Source of the DNA: Balanoglossus misakiensis | Taxonomy: Eukaryota > Hemichordata | DNA length: 64,000 bases | Assembly (NCBI GenBank): GCA_040954595.2 | Contig: CM082576.2 | Coordinates: 3,100,001-3,164,000, forward strand | Direction of reading: 5' to 3' | In this document: positions 12,330 through 23,694 of the stretch, one piece after another | Layout of the letters: the number at the start of each line of letters is the position of its first letter | Position numbering within the stretch: position 1 is the stretch's first letter | Translations under genes and position numbers: made by a program | The notes under the pieces: generated by a model | What the model was told of the DNA's origin: nothing | Seen by the model: the letters and a program-made list of their open reading frames with translations, nothing else | Databases searched by the model: none

Positions 12330-13893
12330 ATGCCGTCGAAGGAGACCAACACACCGTATGTGTGCACACTGAGCAAAGAGCTGCAAGAAGTGGCAAAGCG
12401 AGAACTGAACGAAGACCCTGACACGCGAGCAGACCACATCAAGACCCTGCGAGCGCTGACGAACACCCGGCCGGACATCAAATTCCGCCGGGACGACGCG
12501 TTCCTGCTGAGGTTCCTGAGAGCCAAGAAATTCGACGTGAAGCGAGCGTTCCAGCAGCTCTGCCGCTACTACGAAGTCCGGAGCGATTACCGAGAGGTAT
12601 TCGACGGACTGCGGCCGTCGAAGATAAGACACGTCTGGGAAACTGGTATGGATGTCGTCTTGCCTGACAGAGACAAGGAGGGGCGGAGGATTGTCATGTT
12701 CAGACCAGGTTTGTCTGCAATCGATGGTTATATTTCCATTGCATTGTAAATTAGCCTCAATTGTTTTAGAGGGTCCACAGAAACTGTGCAAAACTGTGCT
12801 AACATACCAAGTGGCAAGTGAGCGTGATCGATAAAGTGACGACTTCTGAAACCACAGACAGTTGTTCTGCTAAAACCAGGTGTCTTACAGGTTGTTGTCA
12901 TGTGACTATGAATTTGAGTGGGGCGCGATTACATTTTGTTGTCTCCGAGTTTATAAACTTTTAACTCTCACACATCTGGTGACAAATGGAATCGTTAACT
13001 TGAAATCACCTTCTTGTTTGACAGGCAGGTGGAACCCCGAAGTGTGTCCGCTGATAGACGGTATGAAAGCGACGGTCGTCAGTTTGGAGAAACTGTTGGA
13101 AGAGGAAGAAACCCAAATCAATGGCGTCGTGCTTATTGGCGACTTCGCCGACTACTCCATGAAACAAGCCATCCATGTCGGACCCACCTTTGCCAGAATG
13201 AACACTTCAATCGTGCAGGTATAGTGGTTACTATAGTCAGCCTGATGTGTAAAAATGTCAAGGTGTAATTGCAGTTTTGATAGTTGAATGGGGCAAAGCC
13301 ACTGTGTGGTCGATAAAAACTATCTTTGTCAATTTTTGGTTCGTTTTAAACTTTGACTAGGGCGACCTGTTCGCAACTTTCCTCTAATCCCCCTTTCCTC
13401 GTGTTTTCTTCAGAACGCCATGCCGATGCGAATCAAGGGCTTTCACTTTGTCAACACCCCAGCTATCTTCGAAGCCGGGATGGCGCTGTGGCGACCACTG
13501 ATGAGCGAGAAAATGAGACAACGGGTGAGTTTTAAAGAGAGAGAGACACGGCCATAACTAATTTTGTTAGCTGTCTACCAAAATGCTTGTCACGTTGAAT
13601 GATATGGGTTTGGTTTTGTCCCAACACAGATGCATCTCCACGGTGACGAGTTCGACACGCTGCACAAACACATCCCGTCGGCGGCGCTGCCGACCGAGCT
13701 GGGCGGAACCTCATCCCAGATCCACGCGCGCTGCAGGGAATGGATGGAGGAACTTCTGAAGTGGGAGGACCAGTTTGTCTACAACAACGTCACATTCGGA
13801 CCGCCTAAGAAGGAGAACACGCTCGGTGGCAAGGCCGCTGGGGCTGACGCCAACATGGGCCTCGTCGGCAGTTTCAAGAAACTTGATGTTTAA
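12330..13893 (+). CDS. CRAL-TRIO (Sec14-like) lipid-transfer protein, alpha-tocopherol transfer protein/RLBP1 group (315 aa)
   Basis: Four exons: 12330-12708, 13025-13218, 13414-13524, 13630-13893 (phases 1, 0, 0). The total of 948 nt is in frame. Residues about 14-75 form the CRAL-TRIO N-terminal helical domain, including DAFLLRFLRAKKFDVKRA. Residues about 100-265 form the lipid-binding domain. Hallmarks are RRIVMFRPGRW, the FADYSM strand, PMRIKGFHFVNTP, which matches the PLRIKGxHFIN-type strand of tocopherol-transfer-like proteins, and the LPTELGG motif (248-254). These proteins shuttle one hydrophobic ligand (tocopherol, retinaldehyde or phosphoinositide) between membranes. The ligand here is not determined. 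The upstream acceptor at 13025 was chosen over AG at 13027 because only it keeps the conserved GRW frame. The FABP gene just upstream on the same strand is another cytosolic lipid carrier. Confidence 0.92.
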
Positions 13894-16412
13894 ATTGAGA
13901 GGCTCGGATCGCCGCGCCCTTGCCTATCTGGAGAAGCTTCGGGTCTCGACACGTACCCGAAAGCGTCTGGTCCACTGAAGCACAGACAAATAGAAATATA
14001 TTGGCCCGTGTCCGTTTAGTTATTGCTGCCCCTAGGGCAGTTTGACCCCGTCCCCATGTGAAAGGAATGGACCTGTAAGCAGATCGAAACAGTTACTTTC
14101 GTATTGCACGCGTTTCAGTTTTCAGTACTATGAACTTTGCAAATCTTGGTACAGGCCGTTTCTCCGTGCACTCAGACAAACCGTCGTATACGTACATTTA
14201 TACGATATTTAAAATGTCGATCCGGTGTTTAGCGAAAGGTGTTTGTGTTTTGTAACATAATGAATGATCCAAGTTGGTCTGTCATTGGCAATCACTTTGT
14301 ACATGATTAATTATTTTATATTCGGAAAAGGGAGAAAATAAACGTCGTAAACGCAGCTAATGCGTAAATATGTGTATTTCTTTTCTGATCGTACGACCTG
14401 TGGGGGAGAACCACATAAATATTCCTGTTTTTCTTGGCTTGGGTTTATTTTTCACACTCTGAAATGCTGCAGTTTTATGTCATCATAAACCCGGCAACCG
14501 GAACCCCGATTCTTTATAACACGACTGAGGATATATACAGCATAAAGCTTATAGACCGTGATCATGTGTATAGTCGATGCAGTGTCAGCGACGCGAAGAA
14601 TTCGGTCGTCGATGGCGCACTTCTGTCTTCCTATTCGACCATGCAGCACCATGGCACCATCACAATGCAGTGATGATGATGATGATGCTACTGCTGGATC
14701 CCATTATCATGAAGAGCTCTTGGGGTATAGGCGTTGCACCATTGGAACGTGGTTTGAAATTTTAACATCCCCAAAAGGAATAAAAAATGAAAGTAAAACT
14801 TCACCAAAAAGTGCGTCATCGTGCCTTGTGTGCTGTTAAGCCCTCCTGCGAGCCCTGTAAAATATTTAGGTCTATAAAAGATAAAACAGACATGAAGACA
14901 GTATATATCAGTATATTGGGATCGGCCAGAAAAAGTTTTCCTTTGCTCAGGAGAAAGCAAAACCAGGCTCAAGACAACGGCAAAACTTTGAAAATGTACT
15001 CTTTATAGAGTACAATCCAAGTATGTAGAACTGTTATTTGATTGCATATCTTTTTTTTCAACAGGGCTTACGCCACTTATCTTCTGAGTCTGTCGGGTTG
15101 TGTAGTGCATTACAAATCAAATATTTCCTCTCTCATGAACATTCGGGTTGACAGCTGTACTGGAAATATCCGGCGGGTTGGGTCAGGTCACGACCTCTCG
15201 GGCCCGCGGCAGGCACCATATCTGATCGGACTGACTGATTACTCGTGGCCTTTTTAATAGTGAATGGGGTCATGGCCGAATTGCCATTCCATCACCAGAG
15301 TATACTTCGATAAATTTTGAGTATTGACGGTAAAGCTCCTCTTGCTGAAACTAGTCCGCTTCAAAACGCAACTCTCGGACAAGTATTGATCCGCTGGCTT
15401 TATAGGTTATCCATCATTTTGTCACTTTTATGACCGATACCACCAAAGCCTAGAATGTGTCGTGTAATCCAGCAACAGAAACAAACACCGAACTGATATC
15501 TTGACATAGTGATGACGCCACGATGACGTCAAGTGTTTTGTTGTCTTCAAATTGTTCCTAAAACGATTAAATGGTGAGAAAACACATCATCGGGTTTGGC
15601 AATGATTGTGTACCTTCATTAATTCATTCATTTGTACGTTAATATGTTTGTTTATTTATTTATTTATTTATTTTGATAGTTTCTTCCAAGCCTACGTTAT
15701 ACTAATACAGGAACCAGGTACAAATAAGGAAAGACGGCTAAAAGAAACCGACACTTTTTTGCGATGTACAAAGCACCGCCAAAAAACATGATGGAACACA
15801 TAGATCCTCGAGAGAGAAAAATCGAGTATCTATGGAGGGACCAACAGCCCAAAGTCGTTTTCAAGTGAAACCCGAGCATCTTTCGTATGATGAAGCTCTA
15901 GGTCACAATGCAGAATTACTCGCCAGCATGACGGTGACCAAGTCATGAAGTTCGCCCAGCTAGTTTACGCAATCACCGGGATACCATTCTACTCACCCCC
16001 GTGTTAATAGTAGTTTGGTCGTATTGTTCGATCGGCGGGTTTTAAACCGCACCGTATGAATATTACTATTGTTCCTGACAGGGCTGGCCAGCTGATCGGT
16101 TGTATTAGGGGAGAGAGAGAGATAGGTGAGTGAGCTGAAACAGCACCAACCTTGTATCTATTTCGCAATCGGTTGAAAATGCCGGTTTAGAGAAAACGAT
16201 GTCTACACATCTGGTATGTCTGCGTCTGAATCCGAATCTTGTTGGTTTTCACACGAGAAAACGACAGAAATGGTCGTTCACATTCACGGTCCTGCACTCG
16301 TCGTTTCTTAATTATGTAAATTTTGGTTTCTAGGTTCTATTTCATTGCCTTTATTATAGCCACAACTCTTACTATTTTTGCTTTGTTCAGATACAGATGA
16401 TATCTTATCAAA
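13894..16412. other. CRAL-TRIO 3' UTR and intergenic region before the nucleoside transporter
   Basis: The first part up to about 14360 is a plausible 3' UTR. The remainder up to 16412 holds no supported exon, apart from what must be the transporter promoter and leader. Simple features are ATG triplets near 14670, a TTTA run near 15652-15676 and a short GA run near 16110. Confidence 0.45.
14337..14342 (+). terminator. Candidate poly(A) signal of the CRAL-TRIO gene
   Basis: AATAAA about 445 nt after the TAA stop, the only canonical hexamer close to the coding end on this strand. Confidence 0.55.
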
Positions 16413-19400
16413 ATGGTTGTCAAGAAGCAAGGGAATAGCTACGCAAATGATGACAAAGCAGACACAAAAATCGCTCCGTTGAGTGAATTTGTCGAACTGC
16501 AGGACATTGAATTTGAAATTGACCGAGTGATTACACCAACGCCTACACAAGGGGAACCGACAACAACTCCCAACGGATCAGTACCGAACGGATCGGTGCC
16601 AAACCACGACCACGGGCACTCCAATGGACATTTACCTAAACCTCCAGACATGTACGAAGCAGACGACGTGCCAACGGAAGTTAGTGTGCTGATCAAAGCT
16701 CCTGAGTCAGATAACAAGTCGAACACTGGTCCTGTTGACAAGTGAGTACATAGTGTACAGTTTTCTACACATCATCAACATATTAAAGGGACAAAGTCAC
16801 TCTCTCGCTGCCCCTTTTCCATTAATACAAGACACCGTTTATGTCATTCAATCAACGTTCGACCACACACAGGAGAGTGAAAAACTCGCCAAAATGAATA
16901 TAAATCTGTGTTTACCATTTATTCATTTTGGCAAGATGTTTACTCTCGTATCCTAAAAACGGGATGGAAGTTGTTTGTGGTCGAACGTTGATTCACTATA
17001 TATCCACATAGGAAAAGGGGCAGCTAGAGAGAGACTTTGTCCCTTTAAAGATTCGGTTATCGTTACCAATAAATCGTAGACGTTACAAACTTTAATACTC
17101 TCATGCCCTATAAAACGACTGTCGATGTTGCATGATACAATGCAATGTGAAGGCAGTAATAGCATTATCGATAAATGCCGGAATTGTCAATACTACACTG
17201 TTTTCCAAATCTGTGTGTTCGTATATTCAGTGCAGTAAACAATTCATTTCACAAGGCATACCTGGGGATGGGCACAGACGAGGAAAATCGTCTTTGACCG
17301 GCATCTCTCATGCGGTGGCATGTGTTGGGTCGTGGGTGTACTGTCCACATGTACACCTTCTTATATGGAAATTTGGCTCATATAAATGGATCAAATAACA
17401 ATCGATTGTCCCAGTAAGACTTTCAAGGTCAGATAATCACCACGAATCAGCAAGCTTGTAAAATGTAGACTGTTCAAGGATATCTGGGGAAGAAACCACG
17501 TTTTTACCAGAACACAACTGTACCTTACAGTCTATATACACATAAAATGCAAGTCTCCCTAGTAAATCCTTGCCGAATGGTTAAACTTAAAAAAATTAAT
17601 ATGTATGTACTGTACGACATCATCACATCAATTTTGGAAATAATCCTCAGTATTCGCGCAGGAAGTTTTTAACTCAGTTCAATATAAAATCACAGTGAAT
17701 GGCAAATCTCTCAGTCTCTGCTGCAAAACAAATTAGAACAACCCAAGAGGTTAAACTTCCTCGGGTTACAGTGACGGTCTGGAATTTCAGACCAAAGCAG
17801 GTCTTCAGCCCGATGTGCGTAAACCAAGTAACTTAAATACCTGAAATGGTATTGATGCCCTGTAAGTCAAAAAAATTTCTTGCGGCTGACTCACTCCAGA
17901 TATTGGTCTTAGATCACCTTACCAGGTTAAAAGATATTCAACGCTATAGTCTTCAATTCTGTCATCATACGGTTTCCCTGTTGAATTTTTCTGTTGCATT
18001 ATTTTCACTAACATGATTTCTGTATTTTTTATGTATTCTTTTAGATGGAAAATTGTCTATTATATATTTGCCCTACACGGCCTGGGAACTTTGCTACCAT
18101 GGAATATGTTTATCACTGCTGAAGCAGTAAGTGTTTTTTTCGTCACTGTAGAGCCCTGATAACACACCTATCAATGCATGACCACAACAATGCATACGTG
18201 TGACCTTGTTACTAGTTAGCGTTTTTATAAAGCTGCCAGTTATTGTTTTATTCGTTTCACCTCTTGACGTTATGTGTTTTGTGCATTTCGAGTGTTGATG
18301 ATTTTGACATCATATCAAAGCTTTTTAGTGCTGGTGTAAATGTTAGCATTTATTCATATAAACTATGAAAAGAAACTTATTTCTCAGTCAGATGCCTGAT
18401 ATATAACAATGTTGCTGCAGTTGAATCTTTGTTATGCTTTTTCCTGGAGTTGAAATTTAATTTCACCTAGCCAAAGTTATTCTAGGTACAATGTCACCTT
18501 CATCTTGACCCAGTGGACTGTGTTGTATTTTTCAGTATTACACAGAACACAAGTTTGGCAATGTCAGTGACAATGCAGAGTACAAGGACAAGTTTATCAG
18601 CTACCTTGGCATTGCTGCCTTTGTTCCTACACTGTGCTTCATGACGGCGACCCTTTTTCTTCAACACAGGTGAGTGGGCGATTTTATTGTGTCTGTGTTT
18701 TGTTGCCAGGGAAGTCAGGGCTTTTATTGTTCGTGTGGTTTTACTGCCATTAAAGTTGGCTGATGTCAGATATAGCTGGGGCAAAACGCTTTCTTCCTTG
18801 TGCCCATGTATGGGGATACATTGAACATATCTGTGGGTTGTGCATTTCAGGGGATTCTGGGACCTTACAGTCTCAGCCCTAACTGTGCTAACAGGAGTGT
18901 AGTTTTTGGTCGAGTAAACAGTGTTCCCATAATTCCCTTTATAAAGTGGAATTTTGGTATTCAAGAAAATGAAAGCAAATACCATTATGATGACTCTTAC
19001 CAATTAAAGGGTCTGACATGGAAACTTTGAACTTGATTCAATGAAGAAAGTGTCTCTTTTTGTTGAAAAATGGAAGCAGACTACAGATGTTTGTTGGCAA
19101 GTGGCCTGACTGAAATATTGACAGAAGTACCAAATTTACCTTTAGATATGTATCATGTCAATCCCTGCATCGATAATAACCAGACCAAGGCAAAAGCTAT
19201 GTTTTAGGGTAAAAATATAACAATTACATGTATCTAAGTTCTATATAGTATTTCTGGATGATGCATTCTTAAATTCACAACAGCTCCACCTCTCATTACT
19301 TTAATTATGTGCATTAATTTATTTTTTAGGACGATGACCAAGTCCAGAATAGGGTACAGTATCCTAGTGATGATTGCACTGTTTGTGCTGACAGTTATCC

Positions 19401-22400
19401 TGGCAATTCTGGACACATCATCATGTAAGTGCTGTCTAATATCTTATTACCCATTAATTGTCAGTGTCTCAGACTGTCCACAGAGCGACGACACAAAGTT
19501 TTTTGTCAGTTGCTTGCACCAAAAGATAATTATACCAAACTACCTCCACTGATCACTTACAGTATTAATCATAACCTCAAATTAAGTGTCGACAAGTCAG
19601 AAAGATTGGAGATACCCACGTTATAGTAGCCATTGATGGTCTGAGTGCAAAGGTCACTGTAATTAGTCCACGAGGTGTAGTACGGTACTTCTATCATCAC
19701 CACAACTGTCAGATATTTGTGGCCTACGTGTGCATCAGATAGAAGCCATCCAGGAGATTACAGAGAGCCAAGTCTGGTGTCTGTGCAAATGTTGATAAGA
19801 GTCTTGATAATAGTTTGTGACAGGGCACAGATACAGACCTTCCTTTGCATTGTGTTTTTTGAAGATCATCCAACAATCCTTGTTTGTTGAGGTGATTCTG
19901 TAATTTTCAAGCGGTTTTATTGACTGACAGCTAAGTGGATAAGAACTGCTAGATAACTCCAAGTGTTTGTTGAAATAAATGTGATTTATGTCAACGTCTC
20001 CCTCACACCACTGACCCGTTCCGTGATAATCATGACATGTGCGTCATACATTGTATGTTGACTGTAATTTTGTTTTTTCGTATTGACAGGGCCCGGACTC
20101 TTCTATGGACTGACAATGGGAACTGTTGTTTTATTCAATGGTACGTTTCATATGGTTATCATGAAGGCTGTAATAATTTCAATGCCTCCACTTGTCTGCA
20201 TGCTATTAATAAGGTGGATCTGTAAACGTACATGTATGTGCATATACATATATACAGCTGTTCCAAAACTGATATACAAATCGAAACACACACAACTTAT
20301 TTGGCCATAAAATTTACAATGATAGTTTCCATTTTGGTTTCAGGAATGCAACAATGCACAAGTGTGCATTAAATCATCTGAAATGTCAGAAATCCTTGTA
20401 ATGTTTTGTAGTAATTGAGCTGCACTGCTGTCGACACTTAACCAGTAATATTTGACAACCATCAGTGCTGGTTTTATTGTCCCTGTGAAACTAATTTTAG
20501 ATTATTTGCAGTATGGTAGTGAACAAAACATACAACTGCGGACCTGTAATTTCTGCAAGTTAGTTTGTATGGTACTGCTCAACCACATAGCAGCTACAGT
20601 AGCTGTTCTTTTTCTATAGCTAGCTAGGTCATTACGACCCATAGGTCATTCCACCCTTAGGTCATAATATGGTCAAGCTATACTAGCTAGTACCTCATTT
20701 GCCTTACCAAGGGTTTTGAGGTTAATTACCCAAGTCATGATGTACATGTGATCACATAAACAATGGTTGTGTAATATAGTTTGTTTTTGTCTACTGACTG
20801 ACAGGTGCCTCGGCTGTCTATCAATCAAGCTTGTTTGGTTTTGCTGGAAGACTGCCAGTGAAATACACTCAGGGGGTTCTTGCTGGCCAGGTACTTGAGG
20901 GCAGATTGTTTTGAGCATTTTGTGCACAGGACCTGAAAAAAGGCAGCAGTCTTAGGGTCCACAACCTGTCATTTTTCATTGCAAGTGAAACATCCCACGC
21001 CTAAATAGATGTTGTGCAAAAAGGTCATAAAACATCAGATAGGCTGACAGTTGGCTTAAATCATTCTGTATGGTATATTATGATCTCGATGTTGTGTCTA
21101 CATTTCAAAAGGGATATTAAAATAAAGATAAAATGTGTCTGGTTGAGAGAAACCCATGTTATCTTTATTTTCCCCCAGTTTATGGATAATGTCTTTCCAG
21201 TAATATCACAATGTTATGTGCATTCTTACAGGGACTGGGTGGAACATTTGTATCACTGGTGTCAATTCTTTCAATCACAGGTAAATGCATGAAAACTTGT
21301 TCCTTCCCCGACCAAACTGTCATTTGTGTTTGCGTTTTGAGACTGATAAATGGGAGTACATTTGTGGTATTTGCATTCATCTTGATGTGAAGAAATAAAA
21401 CAAATGTGTAATATTATCTCTTTCAGTTGCGTCGTCTTTGAGAGCGGCTGCCATTGGCTACTTCTCATGTGCCTTAGTAGTACTTATCATCTGTTACATC
21501 TCATTCCTAATCATGAACAAGATGGTGAGTATAGACAGGAATTTATTTTTGTCAAATGACAAAATATTCACTCAATATTTTCAAATCCCAACGTGTATGG
21601 AATTATCACACTATGTCCTTGGGTATTCTATTCTGTATATTGTAGCATGTTCTCTCTCTAAAAAATTGTATTTTTTGTGTGCATATATTTGCAGCCCTAT
21701 GTCAAGTTTTATTTGCACGAGACGCACAAAGAAGAAGAACCAGAAACAAAACAAATAGAAGAGAAAAAGGAAAGCAGTGCTCCCACTCCGAATGCAACGC
21801 CACCATTCTTGAAGATCTTCTGGAAGGTACGACTCTCCAGTCTCATACCGAATTCATTTTATTCCTAAGAGCTGACTTCGTAGTGACAATTTATATTTAG
21901 CAGAAACCAGAAACACTCTCAAGAGAAAATAACTGTGAATTTCAGTGCAAGGATTTACCCCAGAGTATAACGTTCTAACAAATGGATATTTAGATGTACA
22001 ATGGTGCATACCTATCAAATGTTCGGGTTTTTACCCACTGAAAAATCCCTTGAAACAAGTATTTTACATTTTCGTTTACTTCTCCCTCCTTAGATCAAGT
22101 GGCAGTTGTTCAACATCTGGATGTGTTTCTTCGTGACTCTATCCATCTTTCCCCCTCTCTTGGTCCAAGTTGAACCCAGTGGCGAACTTACAGAATTTAA
22201 AAGTAAGGATCAAAAACAGAATGTCCTATTGTGAAACTCTATACATGCAGTGGTTCAAGTTACAGTCTTACAAGAGCAATCATATCTGATTGAGTCTGTA
22301 CACGCCATTAACTAGAACAGCCTTTGTGATCACGTACATACATGTATATCTGTTGTATATCACTGAAAACATTGTCCAATGTGAATTATTTTATATCATG

Positions 22401-23694
22401 TTATTCACATTGTCATGTTCCACTAGAAGGATATGATCACATGCTGAAATAAACAAATATTGAACGTAATTTTATTTTTGTACATAATTGTGTATGATTG
22501 TCTAAGAGTATATAAATATCAATTACTGTACTTGATATATTTTTTCCTTTATATTTCAGTCAAATACTTCACTCCAATGACTTGTTTCCTTCTGTTCAAC
22601 CTGTGTGACTTTGTGGGTAGCATCTTCCCTATCTGGATTCAGTGGGTAAGGTTTGCAGAGAGGTTGCATTTTTAACCATGAAAATACGCCATTTTGAATG
22701 TTTTGAGAATGACAACCATATATGGTGGATGTTGCTGTGGGTTACTATAATACGCAGTGTGCATAGCGGCTGTTGCCTTGAACTCAGATTGACCTATCTG
22801 ACCTTCTAATTTCTCTGACCTGAATTTTGCAAGTGGAGCTATTTCAAGTGGTGTATTGTACAGCGTGGTAATCAATCCAATACAACTGGTGTACGTATAA
22901 GTCCAGTTTAGAATATCAGTCAATATATGAACTGTCTGAAACACAGTTTAATGACCTATGGAAATTGTAACAGCTTTGAATAAATATTTTTATTATCCTC
23001 TTCCTCTCTCTTCCAGCCAAGCTCTAAGTATCTATGGATTGCAACCACAAGCCGTATTATTTTCTTCCCAATCTTCCTGTTCTGCAACTACAGACCATAC
23101 GACAGGACTTTGCCAGTACTTATAGATAATGACATTGTCTATGTCATTCTGGTCATGGTGTTTGCATTGTCAGCTGGATACCTGAAAAGCTTGCCAATGA
23201 TGGCTGCACCAAAGTAGGTTTTTTGTACTTTGGGAAGGGCAAAATTACACTGCTATATTACAGTCATTCGTCTGGTAGATGTGATAATCCTTCATCTTGG
23301 TTGTTAGAATGTTTTTAGGTTAATAACAAATCCTTGATACATGAATATTGTCATATTATGTAATCGAACAAAATTATGCAACTCTGTTATGTAATTAAAA
23401 TGCATGGAAACACATTGTTTACATTTTCACATCATATTCACTGCATCTTGCAGCTATCATACTTGAAAATTATGTGATAAATTTTGGAAGGTGTTACTTT
23501 TCATTTGGAGTGTTTGGGGGTATTCAATGGTTCTGAAAAAATCACTGGAAGGATTCTTTTTTTCTCCTGCCAACAGGTTGGTGGAACCACAACACTCAGC
23601 AACAGCTGGAGCAATGATGGCACTCTTTCTCGTCCTGGGAATTTTCACTGGGCTCAACTTTTCCCTTGTGTTTCCAGCCATCGTTTCTATCTGA
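16413..23694 (+). CDS. Equilibrative nucleoside transporter, SLC29 family (521 aa, 13 coding exons)
   Basis: Exons: 16413-16741, 18045-18126, 18536-18669, 19330-19424, 20090-20140, 20805-20890, 21232-21280, 21427-21524, 21695-21826, 22094-22202, 22560-22645, 23017-23213, 23577-23694. All sites are GT-AG, and the 1566 nt close in frame. Residues 1-110 are a hydrophilic, acidic N-terminus. Membrane segment 1 follows with the ENT signature GLGTLLPWNMFITA. Later family marks are SSLFGFAGRLP in segment 4-5, a charged cytoplasmic loop (309-352), FNLCDFVG in segment 8 and GYLKSLPMMAAPK before the last segments, which end near the C-terminus as usual. ENTs carry nucleosides or nucleobases by facilitated diffusion, at the plasma membrane or in lysosomes. 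An acidic dileucine-type motif E89-x-x-x-L93-I94 could direct endolysosomal sorting. The usual Arg of segment 8 (D-x-x-G-R) is Ser here. The subfamily is uncertain. Confidence 0.93.
16783..17048. mobile_element. TTAA-flanked foldback MITE, copy 1, in transporter intron 1
   Basis: A nearly complete palindrome of about 266 bp. The left end after TTAA (16783-16786) reads AGGGACAAAGTC, and the right end is its inverse, running into TTAA at 17045-17048. The arms stay similar inward for about 100 bp each: both contain the CTGCCCCTTTTCC, TCAACGTTCGACCACA and GCCAAAATGAAT blocks. There is no coding capacity. TTAA duplication suggests mobilisation by a piggyBac-type transposase, but the terminal bases are not the usual CCC. 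The element is shared with the copy at 30127-30792. Confidence 0.8.

Noticed and set aside
18500-19003. 167-codon minus-strand frame across a transporter exon
   Set aside because: It overlaps the well-supported plus-strand exon 18536-18669 and its introns, and shows no family resemblance.
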